NCBI RefSeq assembly: GCF_036711975.1
Contig: NC_091966.1
Coordinates: 13,771,501-13,835,500 of the forward strand
From: Onthophagus taurus
Lineage: Eukaryota; Arthropoda; Insecta; Coleoptera; Scarabaeidae
Direction of reading: 5' to 3'
DNA: 64,000 nt
Shown here: piece by piece, positions 24,185-36,686 of the stretch
Position numbering within the stretch: the first letter of the stretch is position 1
Layout: every line of letters starts with the position of its first letter
Notes under the pieces: generated by a model
Database searches by the model: none
What the model was told of the DNA's origin: nothing
What the model saw: only the letters and a program-made list of their open reading frames with translations
Made by a program: the position numbers and the translations under genes

Positions 24185-27100
24185 ATGAAGCAGTATCCAC
24201 ATCAACGCGATACCAATTCAAATTTAAATAAATTTATTGTATTAACCTGGAAAAATTGGTTGTTACAATGGCGACATCCAATACAAACAGCAATAGAAAT
24301 TTTAGCCCCAGTTATTTTTTCGGCCCTTTTAGTTTTAATAAGAAGCTTAGTCGAACCAGAAAAATGTGACACCACGATATATGATGCGTTTCCTGTACAA
24401 ACTGGAGCAGGAGTGTTTAATTCAACCTACACGTATATAATTATTTTATTTAGATTTTTGTAAACTTTAGTGTTTACATAGTTATTAATTCAATTTAGCT
24501 TTTAGTTTTACAAGACTAGTGTGGTCACCGTGTGAAAATACAGCTCTTCAAGAAATTATGAATAATATCGTTAAAAAATACGATTTAAAACAAGTTTGTA
24601 AAAATAATTCTTTGGAACTTGAACAAGAACTGGAAAGAAATATGATGTATACGTTAGCTGGAATTGATTTTGGTGATGATGAAGCATTAAGTAATTCAAT
24701 CAAAAAAGAATCTCGTGTTGCACTGAGATTTCCAGCAGAATTACGAGTATTTCGCGAGGGACTTATTTTTACATTAACATGGAGTACGCATTTATTATTT
24801 CCAACTTATCATATACCAGGACCTAGGGTATATGAAGAAAATACTGGTGCCAATCCAAGTAATTTCAAATCCTTAGTCATCGTGCATCATTAAAATGCTT
24901 TTTGCTTTAGGTTATTATGATGAAGGATTTTTAACATTACAATATGATATTTCAAGAGAAATTATTAAATACCATATGAAAATAAATGAAATATCCGATA
25001 ATACTCTTCCGACAGTTATGATGGAAAGATTCCCATATCCAAGTTGGATCAGTGATCCATTATTGCAAGCATTACAAAATTTCGTTGGAATTATCGTGAT
25101 GCTAAGTTTTGTGTATAGTTGCATAAATACGGTAAAGGTAATAACCGATGAAAAAGAAAAACAATTAAAAGAAGCTATGAAAATTATTGGTATACCAAGT
25201 TGGATGCATTGGACGGCATGGTTTTTAAAAATCCTAACTTTCCTGTCAATTTCAATAACGCTGATGGTAATACTTGCTAAAGTATCATGGAGGACCGATG
25301 CACAGTATAATGTTTTTTCACTTACAAAACCTATGGTGTTATTTCTCTTTTTGTTACTCTATGTTTTTGCGATAATTACATTTTGTTTTTTGGTTAGTGT
25401 TTTCTTCACAAAAGGTAATATCTAAGATCACATACATAGGTGTTTTAGAAGTAGTGATCTGACGTAAATACCATATGGAAAATTTCTAATTATAAATTAT
25501 GTCGTATTATTTATATTTAGGGAGAGTTGAACAATTTGATGTCCGACTGAATAAGACGTCTTCCTGGGATATCTAATTGATTCGACAGGTTAGTTTTCGC
25601 TGTGTTTATTCCTCGAGTGTTAATGTAAGTGATATTATCGTGGAGATTTTTTGGCCTACGTTTCTATTCAATTTTAACTCTTAACCCTGAATACTATAAT
25701 TGTTACGTATACCTCTTATCACAAAACTTTGCGAAATCGTGCTTCAAGTTACCAGTGCTCATTGAGGGGTTTCGCTTGAGTTGAGTTAGATTCTATTTTA
25801 GTGGACAAAAAAGGGTTGGGTGGGTTTGTTTTACAACTGTTGTTCCTGATAAAGTATGCCTCTGAAATATCTCCTGAGAACTTAGCTGATATCTCCCTCT
25901 CCATTCTTCCACTTTGGTGGTCTGTATGGGGGGTTGGTTCCAGACGTAAAACATGGTCACGAACGACCTACCTTGCGGCATTCGTCTTTCTTCTTCTTCT
26001 CCACCCAACCACCCCCAAGGCCCCACCACCTCTGCCTACTAACAACTGGCACTACTTCCCATCATAAGTCCTGTCGCCAATCAGTCCCAATCATCTATAT
26101 CGGTATAATCCACAGTCCTATTCAACTCTCTTTTACCTTCTCTCTTTCTCTTCCTCCTGACCTCCGCTCTCGTCTCCACTCTCCTCCCATCTGGACACTC
26201 CTCATAAAAAGTTGTTACCCTCAATCACCCCACACACACATACACATCCCGCTTGTCTCCCTCAGTCGAAACCTTCTGAAATATACATTCTAAGGATCAT
26301 GTCCCGTCATCAGCTGAATGCCCTTACTGCATATGGCCACCTCACCAATCTATCCATCTTTCATAAACCTATACACCCCTCTACCCTTATCCATTTCTTC
26401 TTCCACGCCTCTCTAACAACCTTTACCACCTACCTCCTAAACACATACTTCTGAACACACGCTCTCCTCACATCCCCTTCTACAACCCTTGACTTTACCA
26501 CCTTACCTGCTCCCCTCATCCTCTCTACACTGCCATCCCACTTCCCTACCCAGTTTCAAATACTTTCACAACATCATTCACCTCCACACTTCTTTTCTTA
26601 CTCATCATCAAGCACCCCACCGCTGTCATATTGTCGTTATCTATGCTTATTGTCTTCCTTCGTAAATAGTAATCTTCGTATTGTCTTCCTAGTAAATACG
26701 TACTAATTAATCACTTATTTTCAACACCAAATTAAACTAGATAATGTTTTGCAGCTTTTCCCAGTGGTCCAGCCTGCTTTACCCATAATATAGATAAATA
26801 TTGTCATATTTTTGCCGTTTCAAAACCAAAATACAAAAACGCGCACACTATAATTCCGCACTATTACTCGCGTTTGAATCGACTAGTGCACTAGGTCACT
26901 AAATCGAAGGGCTTCATCCTCTGAAGGCGACGCAGGACATCCTCGTTGTCGAGAAGCTGGATAGCCTCGATGTTCGGATGATTATGCAATTTCTAATGAC
27001 ACCGATGCTACTTTCAAGTCGCGATGAAGGTCGGTGTTTCTTATATACCAGGGTGCATTCAGTATACACCTTAGTACTTCGTTCTGGAATCTTTGAATCA

Positions 27101-30100
27101 GACTTGTATTTATCTTGCAGGTGCAATCCCACAGTTGGATTCCGTATGTCCATTTTGGTTTTAATACTTGCTTGTATGCATATTAGCAACTTGTTTCTTA
27201 GTGATAACGTTGATTTTCTGCCAATAAGCCAATATAGGTGTCTACTTGCCCTACTACTTCTTAACGTTTCTGGTACCTGAGGAAGGTCGAATATGTAGAG
27301 TAAGTACAGTGTTGGGCCAAGCACACTTCCTTGAGGAACTCCGGCTCGTATTTCATGTAGTGATGAATAAGCGTTTTCGTATTTTACTCTAAAATATCGA
27401 TCAGAAAGATACGATTTTAATAGTTGACTATACGTTGATGGTAGTATTTGGTCTAGTTTGTAATTTAAACCATCTAACAAGACTTTATCGAAAGCTTGTG
27501 CAACATCCAAAAATACGGCGGATCAGACTTTATTTTCTTCCATTGCTATTTCGATAGTATTCTATGCACTTGGTCTATTGTTGCATGTTTATTCCGAAAA
27601 CCAAATTGGTGTGTTGGTATTAGGGCTTTTTCTTCTATGACAGGTTTTAGTCATTTTAATAGTAATTTTTCAAGCAGTTTTGATAGTAAGGGTAATAATG
27701 AGATTGGTCTACATGATGTAACATCTGTGGGGGGTTTACCAGGTTTTGGTATCACTATTATTTCAGCAACTTTCCATATGCTTGGGAAGTATTTCTGTTT
27801 AAAAGAAGCATTAATTATGTGTAATAGTTTTTTAATCGCCCGTTTTGGTAGATGTTTGGTAGATATTTCGTAGGTGTTTGGTAGACAAAGCTGCAGTCTC
27901 CACCTAATTAATGGAGACTGCAGCTTTGTCTGAGTTATCGTCGCTACATCGTCCATTCCTCTACGCTCACTCATTGCATTCTCACCTACCATCGCCACCA
28001 CCCCTGTATACCTTTCGTACTGTCCGTATATACTTCTACAACTTCAACCCCTCATTATCCTCATCGTCTCCGGTAACCTTGCAAGAACATTACTCGCTCC
28101 TCATACATCTCTCCTATTTGCCCCATTTTACCTTTTTTGTGGCAAATTCTCTTGCGCTGTCTTTCCAATCTCACAATGTCCTAAACCCCTAAAAATTGAT
28201 TTCTAATGTCGGAGTCCTTAAATCTGTCCCATCTGGCCTTTCTTGAGAGTGTTCTTAGAATCTTCATTTCAGCTATTCTTAACATGCTTTTGTATTCGCC
28301 TTTTTCAATGTGATAAGTTGTTGTTTGATGGATGCAAATTTTGTATACCTGGACTTTACTATCCATTCTCATGAATTTGTTCGACTAAACAGTATCACAT
28401 AAGGAACCTGAAATTGCGAACGCTTTGTTGAAATGATTTCTCAAGTCCTTTGCGATATGGTGAGTGTTTGAGCTGTACACAACCAAATAGGAAAACCTTC
28501 TAGGCTCTTTTGCTACCACCATGCATTTAGTTTTTGAAGTAGAGACAACCATGTTCAGGACTACTCTCGCACGATAGAATCAAGTTGTCTTTGCAGGTTA
28601 TCCTCTGAGTTGGCAATTATCGCGGCGTAGCAGAAATGCAGATTTTTTTGGTCCATTTTATATTCTAGGTTTAAAGTTATCATCTTACTTTGTCTCGGTG
28701 ACGTATATGTTAATTCTTTGACTACAGTTGCTGTATCATATTGTCCGTTCTCCTCGTATTATGAATAACATGACCACACTTCCGTTTGGTTGTAATGAAA
28801 AATTTGTCTCTTCTTAAATTTACGCGATAGATAAATCCATCCCTTAACCAATGAGACTGTGTAGCAATCATCATCTAGATAGCTTATCAGGAAGATTGTG
28901 TAAGTTGGCATAGTTAAATTATTTTTTAATAAAGTTGAGCCAATAAAAATTTTTTACCGTATTCATCTGTTAATATTAAATATGTTGTTGAACAACCAGT
29001 ATCTCGCTGCGGGGTTCTCTTCGAAACACAAACGTGAAATGCATTTACATTAATCGAGAACGCAAAAAAACTGTCGCCCCAGTTGTTCGTGTGGTGTGAG
29101 ACGCGTTACCTTAAATGTTCGCGGCCTGGTTATAACAACTTTTATATGGTGTTCTTCAACTTTGTAACTTTTCTTTGCTATCGTGTTGATTTCAATTCTA
29201 ATATTCTACAAAGAATTAACTTCATCGTTCAACATGCGTGTGTTTGTTTCGTGCAGTTGAGATAAGGGCCACAGTTTATTTTTTTCAAATCAAACATTTT
29301 GAAAACTAGTTTAACACATTTAGATTTTTACATTTTTTTCTTTGGAACATCTTTGAAAGGGAGTTCAAGGCTCATCTAGTTACGTGTATATCATTATGAC
29401 TCATGAATGACACGATTCCCTCTATAGGATATCGAGAATTCCCGACCCATCTAGAGCCTAAATTGCTCAACAAAACGCTTGATAAACTTTGAAAAGACCT
29501 CTTGGTTCCTCCAACCTGAGTCTTAAGAATATGCTGATTGTACTCGTTAAAGTAATAACAATGATTTTCACTTTCTTTTCGGCATTCGTCAAAGTGCTAA
29601 CTCTCCTTATAGACTCCAATTCACAATTAACATAACGAAATTTGCTTCGATTTATGTAAGAATTTTTCTATATAAAATTTCCGATTGATAGACCGCTTTT
29701 AAAATAACCGTTATATAGAGTATAATTATATCAAATAAATATTTTATATATTTTTTAGCAAATACTGCAGCGGCAGTAGCTGGTTTAGTTTGGTTTTTAT
29801 CTTATTGTCCTTATTTATTTCTTCATGATCATTACAACGAATTAAGTTTACTGGTTAAACTCGGTGCAATGCTTGGATTTAACACAGCTATGGCATATGG
29901 ATTTCAGTTAATTATAATGTTTGAAGGTAGTGGTGAAGGTTTACATTGGACGAATCTGTTCAGTACTGTTAATCCGGAGGATAATTTATCAATGGCTCAT
30001 GTTATGGCGATGTTATTGTTTGACGCTACTCTTTATATGATTATTACATTGTATGTAGAGGCTTTATACCCTGGGGAGTATGGTGTCCCAAAAGCTTGGT

Positions 30101-33100
30101 ATTTTCCACTTACCGTGGTTAATTGGCCATGGCAAAAAGCTGAAAGTAACCTTAACAATGCTTTAAAAATTTTAACTAATTTATAACGTTATAGTTCTTG
30201 ATAGGATTACCGAGGAACGTGATGAGTCAGAAATTTATGAAAGAGAACCAACTAATTTAAAACCTGGTATAATAATTCGAAAACTTACCAAAGTTTATGC
30301 AAACAAAAAGGTGGCGGTGAAAGATCTAACTTTAACCATGTTTGAGGGACAAATTACAGTTCTTCTTGGTCACAATGGTGCAGGAAAGACGACCACGATG
30401 TCCATGTTAACCGGAATGACCCCACCTACTAGCGGCACAGCGATTATTAATGGTTACGATTTGAGAACTGGAATAGATAACATTAGGAGTAGTTTAGGTT
30501 TATGTGCTCAACATAATATTTTATTCGACGATCTCACAGTGGAAGAACATCTTTACTTTTTCAGTCGATTAAAAGGAATGAGGAATAAAGCAGAACTTAA
30601 GAGTGAAGTTGATAAGTTTATTGAACTTTTGGATTTGGTACCAAAGGTAAATAGATCTGTATTAAAAATTAATAAGAAAAACAATAATTTTACTAATCCT
30701 TAGAGAACTTCAATATCAAAAAGTCTCTCCGGCGGAATGAAAAGAAAATTATGTTTCGCAATTGCTTTTTGTGGAAAGTCAAAAGTGTGCCTCTTTGATG
30801 AACCAACAGCTGGAATGGACCCAGCGGCAAGAAGAGCTCTTTGGGATTTCATTCAAACCCAAAAAAAGGACCGAACAATACTATTAAGTACACATTTTAT
30901 GGACGAAGCGGATCTTCTGGGTGATCGAATAGCTATAATGGCCGGTGGCCAACTTCAGTGTTGCGGTAGCAGTTTTTTCTTAAAAAAGAAGTACGGCGCA
31001 GGTTATCATTTGGTTATGGAAAAGAGCGCCGATTGTGATGTAGACGATGTAACAGATTTGCTTTCGAAATACATTCCCTCTATAACAGTAAATAGTAACG
31101 TTGGATCTGAATTGACTTATGTACTGGCAAAGGAGGAATCTGAAAACTTCGAAAAGATGCTTCAGGATATTGAAAACAATTCCGAAACATTAGGTATTTC
31201 TAATTTTGGAATATCGTTAACGACAATGGAGGAAGTGTTTATGAAGTATTTATTATATTTTCGCAATATTTATTATACAATTTCGTTTTATTCAGGGTTG
31301 GTACTTATCAAGGATTAGATGATGAAAAGAAATTACTTAGTGTCGAAAATGAATTAAGATCAGACGTGAAAGGTAAGTAAAAAATATACACAGCTCGCTG
31401 TTGATTATATAAGCATAGTTTGTTTTTAATTGTATCTATGTTTAACACCTGCTATTTGTTGTGTGTATATATTAGGTCAATTTTATTATACCTCATCTAC
31501 TGAACATCTACATCTACTGATAATAATCAAGTTCAACCCAATTACACAGGACTGTTTTCATTTAATAGAACTTTATTTATATCAGGTTTGTCATTAGCAA
31601 CCTCATTGTAACAATCCCAATACGATATATAAAATCTCTTGTTGCAGTTTCGTCTAGTTTTCTTTTCTTCGCTTGTAATTCATCATCACATTCATTACTA
31701 AGAGAACTATCGCTGTTATCATTTTCGATTATTAATTAAAGTATCCTCTTTTTAATGCAACAAACCGTTTTGAAAAATCACTTGCAGTTCTTGAGAAATA
31801 AATTTTTGAAATGATCGACAATTTTTTTGAATTTTGCAATTTTCGCCGAATAAGTATTAAAAATTCGTATAAAATCCAGTTCTTAGAATATGAGTATGAA
31901 AATTTTCCAAAATTTTAATAAGAGTGTTCTCTTTCCAATGAACCAACAGGTTTTGAGAAATAACTTTTAGTTTTTGAGAAAACAATATTTGAAATTTTGA
32001 TAAAATATCCGATTTTGCAATTTTCATCCATAACTTTCAAAATTCGCTATAAAATTAATTTCTTGAAAGATTCTTGTGGAAATATCACCAATTATTAATT
32101 AAAATATCCTCTTTTTAATGCAAGAAGCCGTTTTGAAAAATCGCTTTGTTTTTCAGAAATAAAGTTTTGAAATTATCGACAATTTCTTCGAATTTTGCAA
32201 TTTTCGCCGATTAAGTTTTAAAAATTCGTATAATATCCAGTTCTTGCAATATAAGTATGAAAATTACCCAAAGTGTTAATAACAGTGCCCTCTTTCCAAT
32301 GAACCAACAGGTTTTGAGAAATAACTTCTAGTTTTTGAGAAAACAATATTTCAGGTTTTGATAAAATTTTCAATGTTACAATTTTCATCGATAACTTTCA
32401 AAATTCGCTATAAAATTAATTTCTTGAAGGATCCTTGTGGAAATATCGCCAATTATTAATTAAAGTATTCTCTTTTTAATGCAAAAAAACGTTTTGAAAA
32501 ATCACTTTCAGTTCATGAGAAATAAATTTTTGAAATGATCGACATTCTTTCGAATTTTTCAATTTTCGCCGATTAAGTTTTAAAAATTCCTATAAAATCC
32601 ATTTCTTGGAATATGAGTATGAAAATTTCCCAAAGTGTTAATAAGAGTATCCTCTTTCCAATGAACCAACAGGTTTTGAGAAATAACTTTTAGTTTTTGA
32701 GAAAACAATATTTCAGGTTTTGATAAAATTTTCAATGTAACAATTTTCATCGATAACTTTCAATATTCGCTATAAAATTCATTTCTTGAAGGATCCTGGA
32801 AATATCGCCCACTATTAATTAAAGTATCCTCTTTTTAGAGTTGCTTGTTAGTTACATCAACATCAAAAATGTTCATTTTGTATCTTGAATCCAAATAAAT
32901 TGACACATCTTATCGGCTTTCTTATTAATTTCATTTTTATTCAAATATCGCAATAATGTGGCAATATAGGGCATCACTTCAAAAATGCACCAGAAATTAT
33001 AACCATAATGGCCGGATGCCGAATATCCGGTATCCGGCCATTATACCGGTTTTCAATCGGTTTTTGTTTGTACCCTATGCAGTTTTTACAATTTTAAATT

Positions 33101-35927
33101 TTTTATTTAAATCTGTTATGCCCCTATATTAATTAATGTGATTTATTTTCAATTTTAAGTTACAATTGGTGATAATAAACGTTTACGTGGATGGGAACTT
33201 AGAAAAAATCATTTTATTGCCATGATGATGAAAAAAATTATATATTCAATACGTACCTGGATTTTGTTCCTAATACAAAATATTCTTCCCGTCATTTTTC
33301 TTATAACGGCGGTTGTTGTATCAAAAACTATAAGATTAGGAGACAAACCTGAAAAGATGGATTTTTCTTTACATCCTTACGACAATCCCATAACTGTTGT
33401 ATCCACATCGAACGAAACAGACGATTACTTTTTAAGTTATCTTAATGCTTTGAAATCGGATTATTTAAATGTTATGACATTCATAAATGGCAACATGATT
33501 ACAAATATGTTGGAACAGGTATAAATTGAATTAAATGTTATTAAAAAATAAATTTAATATAATAATTATTTTAGACCAGAAAATACGAAAGCGATGTAAG
33601 AATGAAATATATAATAGGTTCATCGTTTCTACCTACAAAAAATACAATTATTGCTTGGTTCAATAATGAACCGTATCATTCTCCACCTCTTTCCCTACAA
33701 TATGTAATGAATGCAATATTTCAACAGAAAATGAATTCTACCGACTACAATATCTTGTTTTCAAATTATCCATTACCTTACTCTCCAGACACTAAGGTAA
33801 ATATTATTTATAATTATAAAATTGATTTAGTAATAATCATATGATTAGATGTTAAATATAAAGAAAGGAAATACACTTGGTTTCCAAATAGCGTTTAACG
33901 TCGGATTTAGCATGGCTTTTGTAGCTTCCTTTTACATATTATTCTGTGTAAAAGATAGAGTCATTAACTCTAAACATCTTCAGTTTGTGTCTGGATTAAG
34001 TGCATCGATGTACTGGTTAACGGCGTATTTATGGGATTTTGTAACATTTGTGTTTACAACTATTTGTTTGGTGGGTACATTGGTTTGCTTTCAAGAAGAA
34101 GGATTTAAAACTGTAGGAGAACTAAGTAAATATTTCTTTTAATAAATTAAAAATTTAAGCTATATTAATTTTATATTTAGGTAGATTATCTATTCTATTA
34201 TTATTGTTCGGACTTGCAATGTTACCAGAAATGTATCTAGCATCATTTTTGTTTAGAGTTGCATCTACAGGATACACAAGAATGACTTTAGTCAATATCT
34301 TTTTAGGTATGTTTATTTTGTTGGAATAAAAGAAATTGTGACTAGAATTTTTGTTTTTCAGGAACTACTGCTTTTATGACTGTACAAGTTCTATCAATTG
34401 AAGCATTAGAATTGCAATATGTAGCTGATATATTACAATGGTTTTTTCTGTGCGTCCCACATTATGCTTTATCCAGTGGAATACAAGCAATTAGTCTAAA
34501 AATATCTTTAAATAAATTATGCACCAATCTCAACCAAATGCTTTTAGAGCAATTTAAAAATACAACGGGGTCAGAACTGGAAATAAATTTTGCTTGCGAA
34601 CTGCAACAAGCTTGTTGCGGTGAATACTTCAAAAATGTTCTGTTATATTTTATTCAATTTATATTTTTAGGTGTTGATGAAAATTTTTTGAGTTGGCAGA
34701 ATAATGGTATTGGAAGACACATCAGTTTCTTAAGCACCGCTGCAGTTGTATTCACTATTATTTTATTAATTTCTGAAGAACGTATTCATCATCACATTAG
34801 ATTTGGAAATCGTTGTATTCCAGAAATAACCGACGAACAAGACGAACCTGACGTGTTGGAAGAAAAACGAAAAGTTCGTATGGGCGAAATCACCCCGAGA
34901 GATTACTCGATAGTTTTAAAAGACGTTACTAAATGTTATAATAAACATATAATAGCTGTTAATCAATTGTGTTTGGGTGTAAAAGGAGCCGAATGTTTTG
35001 GTCTTCTCGGTTTAAATGGAGCTGGAAAAACCACAACATTCAAAATGATGACCGGCGATATTACAATTTCTAAAGGAGATATTTGGATATATGGATGGAA
35101 CGCACAAAGTGCAATGAAACATATCCATAAAAACATCGGATATTGTCCACAATTTGATGCTTTGATTTATGATTTTACTGGAATCGAAACTTTGACTATG
35201 TATTGTTTATTAAGGGGAATCACTTTAAACGAAAGTAAAGTTATTGCAAAAATGTTATCGAGGGAATTTGATTTTTTACGACATTCAAATAAACGCGTGA
35301 GATATTATAGTGGTGGAACAAAACGAAAATTAAGTGCTGCTATCGCTGTAATTAACGATCCTCCTATTATATTTTTAGATGAACCTACAACAGGTAAAAT
35401 ATCTATTTCTTAAATTAACAAATTAATTAATAAATCTTTAAGGTATGGATCCTGTTAGTAGACGAAAAATTTGGAACACGTTTTGTCGATTACGAGACTC
35501 CGGAAAATGTCTTATTTTAACATCTCATAGCATGGAAGAATGCGAAGCTTTATGCACAAGACTAGCGATTATGGTCAACGGAATTTTCAAATGTTTAGGA
35601 ACAACGCAACATTTAAAAAACAAATACTCTCAAGGGTACACTTTAACAATTAAAATTAAAAGACCTGAAAGCGGTAGAGAAATCAATAAAACCGATATCG
35701 AACCAATTGAACAATTCGTACGAAATAATTTTCCCAATGCTGTACTACAAGAACGATATCAAGAATTACTCACTTTTTATATAAACGACAAACGATTAAA
35801 GTGGTCCGTTATGTTCGGTCTTATGGAAACGGCAAAAAAATATTTAAACATCGAAGATTATTCTTTGGGACAATGTAGTTTGGAGCAGGTGTTTTTATCT
35901 TTTACAAAATTTCAAAGAAAATCTTAA
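24185..35927 (+). CDS. ABC transporter, subfamily A (ABCA3-like), 14 coding exons, 1667 aa
   Basis: Full-size membrane ATPase of the lipid-transporting ABCA type; the substrate cannot be read from sequence. Exons: 24185-24432, 24515-24858, 24911-25414, 29759-30145, 30195-30646, 30704-31245, 31296-31372, 33160-33518, 33575-33796, 33849-34125, 34181-34306, 34362-34619, 34671-35393, 35443-35927. They sum to 5004 nt, all introns are GT..AG and phases agree throughout. Order: first membrane helix (exon 1), large extracytosolic loop, first membrane bundle (exons 3-4). NBD1 has Walker [11 protein letters not shown] near residue 555, signature LSGGM near 655, Walker [13 protein letters not shown] near 680 and switch His in STHFMDEAD. 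The second membrane half is exons 8-13. NBD2 has Walker [11 protein letters not shown] near 1380, Q-loop CPQFDAL, signature YSGGTKRKL, Walker [13 protein letters not shown] and switch TSHSMEECE. No key residue is missing and length is normal for insect ABCA3-type proteins. Possible late poly(A) variant AATTAAA at 35997. The exon 4/5 junction is the least certain. Confidence 0.93.
25930..26640. repeat. Pyrimidine-rich tract in ABCA intron 3
   Basis: Plus strand is C/T-rich with runs such as CCACCCAACCACCCCC. Open frames of 80-120 codons here have no domain and result from skewed composition. Similar sequence resumes at 27955-28180 on the far side of the Jockey relic, suggesting that the relic was inserted into it. 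Confidence 0.5.
26890..27990 (-). mobile_element. Jockey-type retrotransposon with deleted catalytic block
   Basis: Best-preserved non-LTR copy upstream of the F-box array, inside ABCA intron 3 and antisense to the gene. Minus-strand blocks: [20 protein letters not shown], then [19 protein letters not shown] (both 27651-28001), DVAQAFDKV (consensus DVxQAFDKVWHxGL), [33 protein letters not shown]. The reading then jumps from DLPQVPETL to the sequence before [15 protein letters not shown], so the YADD-containing catalytic segment of about 100 residues is deleted. After frame changes the true C-terminus follows ([14 protein letters not shown], then [11 protein letters not shown]) and a stop at 26891-26893. 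Inactive. A 3' untranslated part probably continues to about 26640. Confidence 0.85.
27883..27931. repeat. Perfect 20-bp inverted repeat, 9-nt loop
   Basis: Arms 27883-27902 and 27912-27931 are exact reverse complements (AGACAAAGCTGCAGTCTCCA on the left), separated by CCTAATTAA. It lies at the point where the Jockey relic meets pyrimidine-rich intron sequence. With flanking AT it would form a strong hairpin in DNA or nascent RNA. Confidence 0.9.
28180..28790 (-). mobile_element. Endonuclease/RT-type non-LTR relic (C-terminal part)
   Basis: Minus strand, shifted frames: [19 protein letters not shown] corresponds to the YADD-AVLIAxSEDDLQRxL block of a common beetle endonuclease-RT family, with the Asp pair lost. 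It is followed by [14 protein letters not shown] in shifted frames. Then comes the end segment [15 protein letters not shown], with [20 protein letters not shown] (28217-28276) and [10 protein letters not shown]. This family differs from the Jockey relic beside it. Inactive. Confidence 0.7.
28795..29758. other. Remainder of ABCA intron 3
   Basis: No repeat family or coding segment recognised. The intron ends in TTTTTTAG at 29758. Confidence 0.5.
31728..32830. repeat. Dimeric satellite: three ~361-bp units, each of two ~180-bp halves
   Basis: The word TATCCTCTTTTTAATG or a close variant recurs at 31742, 32105, 32466 and (partial) 32825, giving periods of 363, 361 and 359 bp. Each unit consists of two related halves. 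One carries AAATTTTTGAAAT..TCGACA and CGCCGA; the other carries GAACCAACAGGTTTTGAG and GATAACTTTCAAAATTCGC. Both share TTGAGAAA and GCAATTTTC words. Thus about six monomers are arranged as three dimers inside intron 7 of the ABCA gene. Confidence 0.9.
33005..33044. repeat. 13-bp perfect inverted repeat, possible hAT-type element end
   Basis: ATAATGGCCGGAT at 33005-33017 is the exact reverse complement of ATCCGGCCATTAT at 33032-33044, with GCCGAATATCCGGT between. GC-rich CCGG-repeat ends of this style occur at termini of some insect hAT elements. The matching far end was not found. Confidence 0.55.
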
Positions 35928-36684
35928 ATTCTAAATTGTGGATGAAGATATTAATAATATTATTAAATAAGTGGTTGTAAATTATGGAAGTTTTATAATT
36001 AAACAGTAATATTACTCATTTTCCTTCAGTTAATGATGTTATTTCTTATAAAGATGTGAAAATCTTGAGAATTGATTAAACGGGGAGGTAACATCCTCAA
36101 TTTCATAACATCCGGTATAAAATATACAACAATCTTCTCTCAATCAAGTGTAAGAAAATTATTGGGAAAACGAGTTTTTATTAAATATCAAGGGAGATAA
36201 ACATCAATCAAAGATCGTATTGGATACGATATTAAAGTATTATTGTATTTAATATGAAATGCTTTTATTTAGTCGTTATGTAGTTTTATCGCCGACGGCA
36301 CCGGATCAGTGAACGAGTTTGGTTTCATTAGCATTTAATCTAAGGTTAAGAAAACAGCAGTTACTTAATCGTCTCTAATTGGTCGTAATGCGTGATGAAT
36401 TATGTAGGGCACGCTTCAGAAAGATCAATTTAACTCCGTTAATGGGCCCCTTGCTTAAATATGACTCATAGCTGGTAACCTTGCGGTGATGGAATGGCAA
36501 TAAATGTGTACCAAATTAAGACGTAATTGTTTAGTGGACGCCGTGTAATGACGGTTGTAAAAAATTAAAGGTTTCAGAGTTAAAAATTTAACTACTCACA
36601 AATCTAATTACAGTGGCTTATAATTATATGAGACAACGTTTGGTCTTGAAAAAGTTTTTGTTTAACTCAAGGAACCTATCTTTA
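35928..36684. other. ABCA 3' flank
   Basis: No coding region. Several TTAAA/AATTAAA words within 100 nt of the stop could serve as polyadenylation signals, but no AATAAA stands out. Confidence 0.4.
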
Positions 36685-36686
36685 TA

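Noticed and set aside
25801..26454. Overlapping open frames of 80-120 codons
   Set aside because: They lie in a C/T-rich tract and encode Pro/Ser/Thr/Leu-rich low-complexity peptides; explained by composition.
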